Virus record (IMG/VR): IMGVR_UViG_3300031977_001017
Span: 1-21,094 of that record
DNA length: 21,094 nt
Origin: a virus
Reading direction: 5' to 3' (one strand)
Within the stretch, counting starts at the first letter, position 1. Every line of letters starts with the position of its first letter. Shown here piece after piece: positions 1-4,426 of this stretch. The notes under the pieces are model-generated. The model was not told where the DNA came from, searched no databases, and saw only the letters and a list, made by a program, of their open reading frames with translations. The position numbers were made by a program, and so were the translations under genes.

Positions 1-11
1 GGAGATTATTA

Positions 12-227
12 ATGAGACAAGTTCCAAATCGCAGACCGTGCATCACAACAAACGTAGGCGCAGGGATGGCAGTGACCGTTAGCTTTTGCCCTCAGACAGG
101 GGATGCCATAGAGGTGTTTATGAGCCAGCGTGGCAAGGCCAGCGATAACGAACTGACTGAGGCCATGTATAATCTGGGCGTTACTGCATCCAAGCTGATG
201 CAGGGCGAGTTCGAGGAGGCGGTCTAA
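12..227 (+). CDS. Small protein with TSCPD-like pattern, first gene of the lysis cassette
   Basis: This encodes 71 residues. The start is supported by GGAG at bases 1-4, eight bases ahead of the ATG. An RRPC segment near residue 7 is followed by a V-G-x-G-M-A-V-T-V strand, a G-D-A-I-E-V-F strand and a helix. This resembles the TSCPD domain found at the C-terminus of some ribonucleotide reductases and as free small proteins in phages; the match is by eye and tentative. The stop overlaps the endolysin start as TAATG, so the two are translationally coupled. That places the gene in the lysis transcript although nothing in it suggests a lytic role. It could equally be a generic small phage protein of unknown function. 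The promoter lies left of the window. Confidence 0.72.
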   Translation: MRQVPNRRPCITTNVGAGMAVTVSFCPQTGDAIEVFMSQRGKASDNELTEAMYNLGVTASKLMQGEFEEAV

Positions 228-676
228 TGGATGACAGCGTAGACAAGCTGATAAAGCAACTGAAGAAGCACGAGGGTAGTATCAAGGTGAAGGGCAAGCA
301 CGTTCCCTACCGTGACCACCTCGGCTACAGCACTATTGGCTATGGCAGGTTGATTGACCTTGATATGGGCGGTGGTCTGGCTGACCATGAGGCAGAGTAT
401 CTTCTGATGAATGACTTGGACACCTATATGACAGCCGCCAAGACATACGACTGGTATGCTGGCCTGAACGATGCTCGGAAGGCAGTCATCGTGAATATGC
501 TCTTTAATATGGGGCAGACCAACTTCAACAAATTTCTGAAGATGAAGCAGGCGCTCGATGTGGGTGATTACGCCGAGGCCGCAAAGCAGATGCTCGATAG
601 CAAATGGGCAAAGCAGGTAAAAGGCCGGAGTGAAGAGCTGGCGAAACAGATGGAGACAGGCCAATGGCAACCATAA
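227..676 (+). CDS. Endolysin, T4-type lysozyme (glycoside hydrolase 24)
   Basis: This muramidase should cut the glycan strands of host peptidoglycan during lysis. The 149 residues match the T4 lysozyme family in length. A catalytic triad is visible: E16 in KKHEGS, D30 in YRDHLGYSTIGYG and T36 in the same motif. The D-to-T spacing equals that of T4 D20-T26, and the GYSTIGYG signature is typical. The C-terminal part has the N-M-x-F-N-M-G helix and the AAKQMLDSKWAKQV segment that usually carry the W-x-x-Q-V motif. There is no signal peptide or N-terminal membrane anchor, so export would depend on a holin; the neighbours fit this. The start overlaps the previous stop (TAATG), and its end overlaps the next gene by 13 bases. 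Confidence 0.93.
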   Translation: MDDSVDKLIKQLKKHEGSIKVKGKHVPYRDHLGYSTIGYGRLIDLDMGGGLADHEAEYLLMNDLDTYMTAAKTYDWYAGLNDARKAVIVNMLFNMGQTNFNKFLKMKQALDVGDYAEAAKQMLDSKWAKQVKGRSEELAKQMETGQWQP

Positions 677-864
677 TGGATGAATACAAGGTGATGCCCC
701 GACTAGCATTTTTGGCAATGATAATTATGGCCTACAGGGTGACTGATTGGTATATGTACGACTTGGACATTGCCAGCCGGACAGTCGAAGCCAGTGGCTT
801 CTGTAGCGTTGTTATTGGGGCTTTGACAGGTAGCTTCGCCATCTGGTTAGGAAAAGAGAAATGA
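664..864 (+). CDS. Small two-TM membrane protein, holin-like
   Basis: This encodes 66 residues with two hydrophobic segments, about 12-30 (broken by R25) and 44-63, and a charged GKEK tail. The first start is chosen because GGAG at 652-655 lies eight bases upstream. An alternative in-frame ATG at 676 forms a TAATG overlap with the endolysin stop. The size, the two TM helices and the position between endolysin and a 3TM-type holin suggest a second holin, a pinholin or a holin antagonist. Similar short proteins with a PRL...RVT-W-x-M core next to lysis genes are familiar from marine phages, but no function is established from the sequence. The end overlaps the next gene as ATGA. Confidence 0.78.
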   Translation: MATIMDEYKVMPRLAFLAMIIMAYRVTDWYMYDLDIASRTVEASGFCSVVIGALTGSFAIWLGKEK

Positions 865-1235
865 TACAAGCACTAATACCCGCAGTGAGCGGGATACTAG
901 ATAAATTCATCCCCGATGCGGACACCAAGAACAAGCTGGCGCATGACCTAGCTACAATGGCTGATAAACACGCACAGGAGCTTGCTCTGGCGCAGTTAGA
1001 GGTTCTCAAGGCAGATGCTAAGGGAAACTGGTTTCAGGCAAGCTGGCGGCCTCTAATCGGCTGGATATCCGGCCTCAGTCTCGGCATCAATTATATGGTC
1101 GCGCCCATCGCGGCTGGGTTCGGTGTAACTATCCCGCAGGCAGATATGTCTGTGATGATGCCGCTGATGTTCGGGATGCTCGGTATCGGCGGGATGCGCT
1201 CCTATGACAAGATGAAGAAAACGGACAGCAAATAA
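861..1235 (+). CDS. Holin of the GTA/3TM type
   Basis: This encodes 124 residues. The N-terminal helix (residues 1-20, IPAVSGILDKFIPD) is followed by a charged helical stretch (21-56). Then come GNWFQASWRPLIGW and hydrophobic segments at about 64-90 and 96-113. The W-x-x-S-W-R-P-L-x-G-W motif ahead of the membrane segments is characteristic of the Holin_3TM family, which is common in gene transfer agents and phages of alphaproteobacteria and other proteobacteria. Its expected role is timed permeabilisation of the inner membrane so that the leaderless endolysin can escape. It starts within the preceding stop (ATGA) and ends at a TAATG junction with a miniprotein gene, so the five lysis genes appear to be translated from one message. 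Confidence 0.85.
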   Translation: MIQALIPAVSGILDKFIPDADTKNKLAHDLATMADKHAQELALAQLEVLKADAKGNWFQASWRPLIGWISGLSLGINYMVAPIAAGFGVTIPQADMSVMMPLMFGMLGIGGMRSYDKMKKTDSK

Positions 1236-1333
1236 TGCCGGAATGGATGCAATACTGGCTGGTGGCTATGGTCACGATAAACACCACCGTGAACCTGATA
1301 GTGTTCTTTGTTGGCAGAAAGTTTAAGCCATAA
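1235..1333 (+). CDS. Single-TM miniprotein (32 aa) at the end of the lysis cassette
   Basis: This short frame begins in a TAATG overlap with the holin stop and ends in TAA. It encodes 32 residues: MPEWMQYW, a hydrophobic core LVAMVTINTTVNLIVFFVG, and a basic end RKFKP. The acidic N-terminus, one membrane span and a positive C-terminus look like a small integral membrane protein. The coupling geometry is the same as elsewhere in this cassette, which argues for real translation. A holin modulator or accessory lysis peptide is the obvious guess, but this rests only on position and hydrophobicity. Confidence 0.6.
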   Translation: MPEWMQYWLVAMVTINTTVNLIVFFVGRKFKP

Positions 1334-1336
1334 CAG

Positions 1337-1364
1337 AAAACCCCCCAAGCCGAAGCTCAGGGGG
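1337..1364 (-). terminator. Strong intrinsic terminator with UUCG tetraloop, minus strand
   Basis: Read on the minus strand, CCCCCTGAGC, TTCG and GCTTGGGGGG form a 10-bp stem with two G-U pairs, closed as C(UUCG)G. TTTTCTG follows. Stem arms are 1355-1364 and 1341-1350, with the loop at 1351-1354. On the plus strand the two wobble positions become mismatches and no U-run follows. The signal therefore primarily stops leftward transcription, ending the accessory unit, and probably protects the lysis genes from antisense reading. Confidence 0.88.
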
Positions 1365-1386
1365 CAGTCAGGGAGGAAAAGGAATG

Positions 1387-1563
1387 TCAGCAGAAAGGAG
1401 TGAAACTCTGACAGTCCTCTCTCCTTTGTACAAAAGATAGCGCCGCATTGCAAGAAGCGAAGCACATCACTTGCACCAATTTTCTGCCTTCAAATATTTG
1501 CACCAGCCAATCACCGCTTTTAGGGCGTTGCTTTATTTTGTGCTTGTAACGTGTCAGCCACAT
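1387..1563 (-). CDS. Unrecognised 58-aa protein, last gene of the accessory unit
   Basis: This minus-strand frame starts at ATG 1563-1561 and ends with TGA at 1387-1389. An ideal AGGAGG ribosome site lies five bases ahead of the ATG and overlaps the TAG of the HNH gene, so reinitiation is likely. The protein starts MWLTRYKHKIKQRPKSGDW, then LVQIFEGRKLVQVM, and has four cysteines (34, 38, 51, 58). The N-terminal half is basic and tryptophan-containing; a short beta-rich DNA- or RNA-binding protein is conceivable. I do not recognise a family. The stop lies 23 bases ahead of the terminator hairpin, as expected for the last gene of a transcript. The alternative is non-coding trailer sequence, but the ribosome site and placement argue against that. 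Confidence 0.66.
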   Translation of the reverse strand: MWLTRYKHKIKQRPKSGDWLVQIFEGRKLVQVMCFASCNAALSFVQRREDCQSFTPFC

Positions 1564-1572
1564 TTATGCCTC

Positions 1573-2466
1573 CTATGATAAAGTTCCGCACAGAGATAGC
1601 TTCTCATAAAACTGGTCGCCGTAAAAGTCTTCTGGCATCTGGTTGTGTTTCGATATATTTTCCTTCGCAGGAATTACTCGCAGATTCCACGGCACATGAA
1701 GACCGCATACTGTCTCACCGTTGCGCGGATAATAATGGTCAACGTGATACTTGTCACCAGTCCGGCGCGTCCTCTTCGCCGCTTCTTCATAAAAAGGGGC
1801 GAAGACTTGCGGGTCAATACCCTTCAGCGTTGATTGCCTCAAGTGCTTGCGGCGCAGTTGTGTCTTAAGTTTGCGTTGTTCTCTGTGTTCAATGTCCTCT
1901 GCCCAGCGTTGGCGCAGACGCTGTCGTGCGTGTTCCCGCCTGCCATCCCTTTTTTCTTGAGGAATGTCTAAATAATAACGCTGGTAATGGTCACGGTGAA
2001 AATTGGGATTTTCTTCTATACATTTATCCCGCCACGCCTTAAGACGTTCAGCACCGCCTCGCTTGTGGTAGTATTCGTAATGAGATTGCAAAACTTTCTC
2101 ATGGTTTTCACGCTTCCACCGCTTGTTAAATTCTTTGTGACAGATAACGCAATGACCGTATGGCAAAAACCTCTCTGCTAGATGACCGTTTGGGCATGGC
2201 TTGCCATTAAAATAAAACCGCTGTTTAGCCTTCTCGGCTTCTTGCCTAGTCATTATCTTACGACCCATTTCAGCCTCTAGCTTCTCGACATATTTCTGTC
2301 TTTGCTTCTTCAGCTTCTCTGGCGAGGACTTAAGACGGTTGCACTCTATGCAGACCCCCGAACCGCCAACATAACGAGGTGAGATATGCCCGTTCTTGCA
2401 CGGCTTGCCCGTAAAATACCGAGGCAAGCCTTTGTCTCTGGCTTCAGCCTTAGTAATGATTTCCAT
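1573..2466 (-). CDS. HNH endonuclease with two N-terminal zinc-binding modules
   Basis: This is a probable free-standing phage HNH nuclease of 297 residues. The start at 2466 is chosen over an upstream in-frame ATG because GGGAGATAGACATG supplies a ribosome site. Two similar modules occur: C23-x3-H27-x11-C39-x2-C42 and C91-x3-H95-x10-C106-x2-C109, each opening with an Arg- and aromatic-rich GKPC-x-NGH motif, likely zinc-binding. A long basic helical region (about 110-225) follows. The C-terminal HNH core shows H241-x-D243-H244, the WNL motif (N261), and N270 with H274. Such proteins cut DNA near their own insertion site (homing) or assist packaging; this one is far from the terminase and inside an accessory unit, so homing or mobile-gene behaviour is the likelier reading. 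The ribosome site and first five codons lie inside the preceding gene. Confidence 0.88.
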   Translation of the reverse strand: MEIITKAEARDKGLPRYFTGKPCKNGHISPRYVGGSGVCIECNRLKSSPEKLKKQRQKYVEKLEAEMGRKIMTRQEAEKAKQRFYFNGKPCPNGHLAERFLPYGHCVICHKEFNKRWKRENHEKVLQSHYEYYHKRGGAERLKAWRDKCIEENPNFHRDHYQRYYLDIPQEKRDGRREHARQRLRQRWAEDIEHREQRKLKTQLRRKHLRQSTLKGIDPQVFAPFYEEAAKRTRRTGDKYHVDHYYPRNGETVCGLHVPWNLRVIPAKENISKHNQMPEDFYGDQFYEKLSLCGTLS

Positions 2467-2659
2467 GTCTATCTCCCTTCCTCCGTGTCTCATACTGCCT
2501 GCGCCATACCAGCTTGTCATAGGCTCTCAGCGTTTCCCTGCTGATGGGTATCTTTTTGTCATCAGCATATTGGAACTGCTCGTTGAGCTGTTCGATGAGG
2601 GAATCAATCTCCCCCACCGAAAAGCGTACATCAAATCGTTTCCAGCAGATAGGCTTCAT
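2450..2659 (-). CDS. Unrecognised 69-aa basic protein
   Basis: The start at 2659 forms a TAATG overlap with the stop of the preceding 52-residue gene; an upstream ATG at 2710 is in frame but would run deep into that gene. Visible features are a [17 protein letters not shown] helix, [19 protein letters not shown], and a basic end [18 protein letters not shown]. This is helical and charged, compatible with a small nucleic-acid-binding or regulatory protein. No family is recognised. The tail overlaps the HNH start by 17 bases, which links the expression of the two. Confidence 0.7.
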   Translation of the reverse strand: MKPICWKRFDVRFSVGEIDSLIEQLNEQFQYADDKKIPISRETLRAYDKLVWRRQYETRRKGDRHGNHY

Positions 2660-2817
2660 TATGACGCATCCTTTAGCATGGCCTGATAATGGCGCAAGTC
2701 TCTTTTCCACTCGCGCTTGCTTCTTTGCGTCATGGTGCTACCAAACATACCGAGGTAGTTTTTGATGTAATAAATTTTGCTGTTTATTTCGGCGATGGTG
2801 ATGTTTTTCTTCTGCAT
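2659..2817 (-). CDS. Unrecognised 52-aa protein
   Basis: The start at 2817 is set by GGGAGATAGATATG, almost the same leader as that of the HNH gene; the frame extends 12 codons upstream without a convincing ribosome site. The protein (MQKKNITIAEINSKIYYIKN..., ending RDLRHYQAMLKDAS) is predominantly helical with a basic TQRSKREWKRDLRHY stretch, which could bind nucleic acid or form a coiled-coil dimer. Its stop is shared with the next start (TAATG). No family is recognised. Codon-level coupling and the repeated leader make it likely to be expressed. Confidence 0.72.
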   Translation of the reverse strand: MQKKNITIAEINSKIYYIKNYLGMFGSTMTQRSKREWKRDLRHYQAMLKDAS

Positions 2818-2843
2818 ATCTATCTCCCTTCTGGGCGGGGCTG

Positions 2844-3092
2844 TTAAGCCCACACCCTTTCCTCTGCAAATGAACGTGCCTCATTGTAGCGGCGCTGGTG
2901 GTGGTAGCTAGAAACATCCGCCCAAACCAGTGAGCCATCCTTGCGCTTCCGCTCGACCTGAACCTCAACGCATTTGTTAGGAATTTTTACAACGCGATAT
3001 TTGTTTTCGACTCCGATAAATTCGCAGATATCGCAACCTTCTCTACCCCAATATGTTACGTTGCGGTCATCTCTGATAATTGAAACTGTCAT
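2844..3092 (-). CDS. Unrecognised 82-aa protein, first gene of the promoter-driven unit
   Basis: This encodes 82 residues with AAAGGAG six bases ahead of the ATG, and it is the first gene after the 3134-3162 promoter. It has a beta-rich start (MTVSIIRDDRNVTYWGREGC), a C20-x2-C23 pair, a VQVERKRKDGSLVWADVSSY strand-turn-strand segment and an Arg-rich helical end (HHQRRYNEARSFAEERVW). Four aromatic-rich strands and a C-terminal helix suggest a compact alpha/beta fold. I recognise no family. Being promoter-proximal, it should be the most strongly expressed protein of the unit, so it is the best candidate for the effector of whatever the unit does. Confidence 0.78.
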   Translation of the reverse strand: MTVSIIRDDRNVTYWGREGCDICEFIGVENKYRVVKIPNKCVEVQVERKRKDGSLVWADVSSYHHQRRYNEARSFAEERVWA

Positions 3093-3133
3093 TTTTCACT
3101 CCTTTGACTGCGGGGACACCCCCTATATTATTA

Positions 3134-3162
3134 ACTATAGGCTAATGATATATAGATGTCAA
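3134..3162 (-). promoter_or_regulatory. Near-consensus sigma-70 promoter for the accessory unit
   Basis: On the minus strand, TTGACA (3162-3157), a 17-bp AT-rich spacer and TATAGT (3139-3134) form a textbook housekeeping promoter. Transcription should start near 3127-3128, giving a leader of roughly 35 nt with a GGGG/CCCC mini-hairpin (3112-3122) near its 5' end. It lies in the only longer intergenic gap of the leftward genes (3093-3191) and fires toward the 82-, 52-, 69-, 297- and 58-residue genes. Confidence 0.87.
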
Positions 3163-3191
3163 ACCCTAAATGTAAAATAATTGCTAATTTT

Positions 3192-3635
3192 TTATGGGAA
3201 TATTCTGGACAGTATAGCCACAGCCACTATCAGGAACACTGACACCCCTGCTGTGATAGCCGTCCATGTGATGATTTCTTCCTGACGTTTGCGGCGTTCT
3301 TCTTCTTCTATCTGCCGCTGTTTTCTGATTTGACCCTCTAGCCGAATCAGGTCGTTCCAAGCCTGCGGGTTGATAGCCAGCATCTCCAGACGGAGCTGTT
3401 CTCTCTGCTGTTTGATGGTACGCATGGCAGACCAGCTCTCCAGAGCTTCCTCTTCCACGCTCTTGCCGAAACGCCTGCTCTTGGCTTTGTTGTGGGCTTT
3501 CTCGATATCATGGCAAGCACCCATCCAGCGGGACAGGTCGCCTGCCATTGATTCGATTTCTCTGCCTGCCGCAAACCCCTTTCTCAGAAGCCCAAAAGCG
3601 GTAGTGGCTAGGGCTATGGTGGCGGGGTCTATCAT
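3192..3635 (-). CDS. Tail-anchored helical membrane protein, unknown function
   Basis: This encodes 147 residues. A mildly hydrophobic, alanine-rich start (MIDPATIALATTAFGLLRKGFAAG) is followed by about 95 residues of charged helix likely to form a coiled coil, including an EEEERRKRQEE run. One strong C-terminal membrane segment spans about 121-143. GAGG five bases upstream supports the start. It is the last gene of the virion operon before the accessory promoter, directly after a 73-residue membrane protein. Proteins of this architecture are common near fibre and lysis genes of marine phages. A lysis or envelope-disruption role (spanin-like) is possible, but an inner-membrane spanin normally has its TM at the N-terminus, so I leave the function open. 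Confidence 0.8.
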   Translation of the reverse strand: MIDPATIALATTAFGLLRKGFAAGREIESMAGDLSRWMGACHDIEKAHNKAKSRRFGKSVEEEALESWSAMRTIKQQREQLRLEMLAINPQAWNDLIRLEGQIRKQRQIEEEERRKRQEEIITWTAITAGVSVFLIVAVAILSRIFP

Positions 3636-3642
3636 AGCGGCC

Positions 3643-3864
3643 TCACTTGGACATGAGCTTGTCTATTTTGTCCTCGATGCGGTGCAGATGCTCCATCATG
3701 CGGTTCATGTCATCCCGCAGTTCCATCTTGGTAGCGTAGTCCTCACGGGTCTTGTTCAGCAGTATCTGTATGCGCTTCTGCTCGGCGTGGCTCTCTTTCA
3801 AGAACCAGCCGCCAGCAATCACTATCAGGCCGATGAGGCTATCTATCAGACTGCCCATCTCCAT
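3643..3864 (-). CDS. Small N-terminal-TM coiled-coil protein (73 aa), possible inner-membrane spanin-type
   Basis: The start at 3864 overlaps the end of the previous gene by codon spacing (TAAGATG) and has GAG seven bases upstream. The protein has a membrane segment at about 5-22 (SLIDSLIGLIVIAGGWFL) and then 50 charged heptad-like residues ending HRIEDKIDKLMSK. This architecture (short N-terminus, one TM, coiled coil) is shared with inner-membrane spanins and with many unassigned phage membrane proteins. No lipoprotein partner was found, so a spanin label would be speculative. An upstream in-frame ATG at 3939 would give 98 residues but lies well inside the previous gene. Confidence 0.76.
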   Translation of the reverse strand: MEMGSLIDSLIGLIVIAGGWFLKESHAEQKRIQILLNKTREDYATKMELRDDMNRMMEHLHRIEDKIDKLMSK

Positions 3865-3865
3865 C

Positions 3866-4417
3866 TTACAGCTCGTCAGGCCAGTCGTTGATAGGTGCGT
3901 TGCCAGTAGGCACGTTATCAGCATCAACAGGCGCATCATGCAGGGCTAGGAAGGCCGCATGGTCAGCCGCACCATCTATAGCCGCTTCGATGGCGTTGGA
4001 TGCAGTGCGTACAGCCGCCCGATAGGTGGTCACATCTGCTGGCACAGTGTAGTCAGCCACCTCTGCCGCCTTTACCACCATCCAGTCTGTCTTTGCTAGT
4101 AAAGTGCCAGCACGTTCCTTTGTGATAGCCTTCCAGACGCTTTTCAGCCCCTTGGTGACAAGCTGGCTTCCGTCAATGTCCAGAATAGGGTTGCCATCAA
4201 TGTCCACCTCATTAACGTCATCGAGAGCTTTTGGGGTGTTAGCATCCCACCAGAAGCGGTTGTCTGGATTTGGCGCGGGGTCGGCCTCAAAGGTAAGTCC
4301 GATTGTGGTCTTATAAGCATCTGACCAGATACCCCAGTTTGCTGGGTGCTGTATGCCATCGTTGTCTGTCCAGCCTCTGCCAAGGCGGATAGTTTTATTT
4401 GCGTATTTCCATGCCAT
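3866..4417 (-). CDS. Tail-fibre assembly / chaperone-type protein
   Basis: This encodes 183 residues immediately downstream of the large fibre gene and starts after an AGGAGATAGATATG ribosome site. The N-terminal half is aromatic and strand-rich (GWTDNDGIQHPANWGIW) with W-x-N-x-P-type loops. The C-terminal half has LLAKTDWMVVKAAE, VPADVTTYRAAVRTASN and AFLALHD, matching the pattern T-D-W ... V-P ... Y-R-x-x-V-R of phage tail-fibre assembly chaperone (APC/DUF4376-type) domains. It probably helps fold or trimerise the upstream fibre; alternatively the N-terminal half may remain as a fibre-tip component. The assignment rests on motif resemblance and on position. Confidence 0.72.
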   Translation of the reverse strand: MAWKYANKTIRLGRGWTDNDGIQHPANWGIWSDAYKTTIGLTFEADPAPNPDNRFWWDANTPKALDDVNEVDIDGNPILDIDGSQLVTKGLKSVWKAITKERAGTLLAKTDWMVVKAAEVADYTVPADVTTYRAAVRTASNAIEAAIDGAADHAAFLALHDAPVDADNVPTGNAPINDWPDEL

Positions 4418-4426
4418 ATCTATCTC

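Noticed and set aside
224-718. 164-codon open frame on the minus strand opposite the endolysin
   Set aside because: It lies entirely antisense to the lysozyme with its catalytic residues, and the translation looks like a Leu/His-rich shadow.
1394-1427. 7-bp inverted repeat AAAGGAG/CTCCTTT
   Set aside because: The loop is long and no U-run follows; it lies inside the end of the 58-aa gene and is weaker than the adjacent terminator.
1384-1440. 18-residue plus-strand frame behind GGAGG
   Set aside because: It is antisense to the 58-aa gene end and within the trailer; GGAGG here is probably a by-product of the minus-strand pyrimidine-rich trailer.
1202-1465. 87-codon minus-strand frame across the terminator
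   Set aside because: It would read through the strong hairpin into the antisense of the holin and overlaps the better 58-aa gene in another frame.
1471-1505. Direct repeat TTGCACCA at 1471 and 1498
   Set aside because: Two 8-base copies inside the 58-aa coding frame; too short and too few to call an iteron or operator.
3643-3939. Upstream start giving a lipoprotein-like signal ending L-T-S-C
   Set aside because: The extension lies in the coding region of the fibre-assembly gene by 74 bases, and a TM segment right after the lipobox would be atypical; the 3864 start is better.
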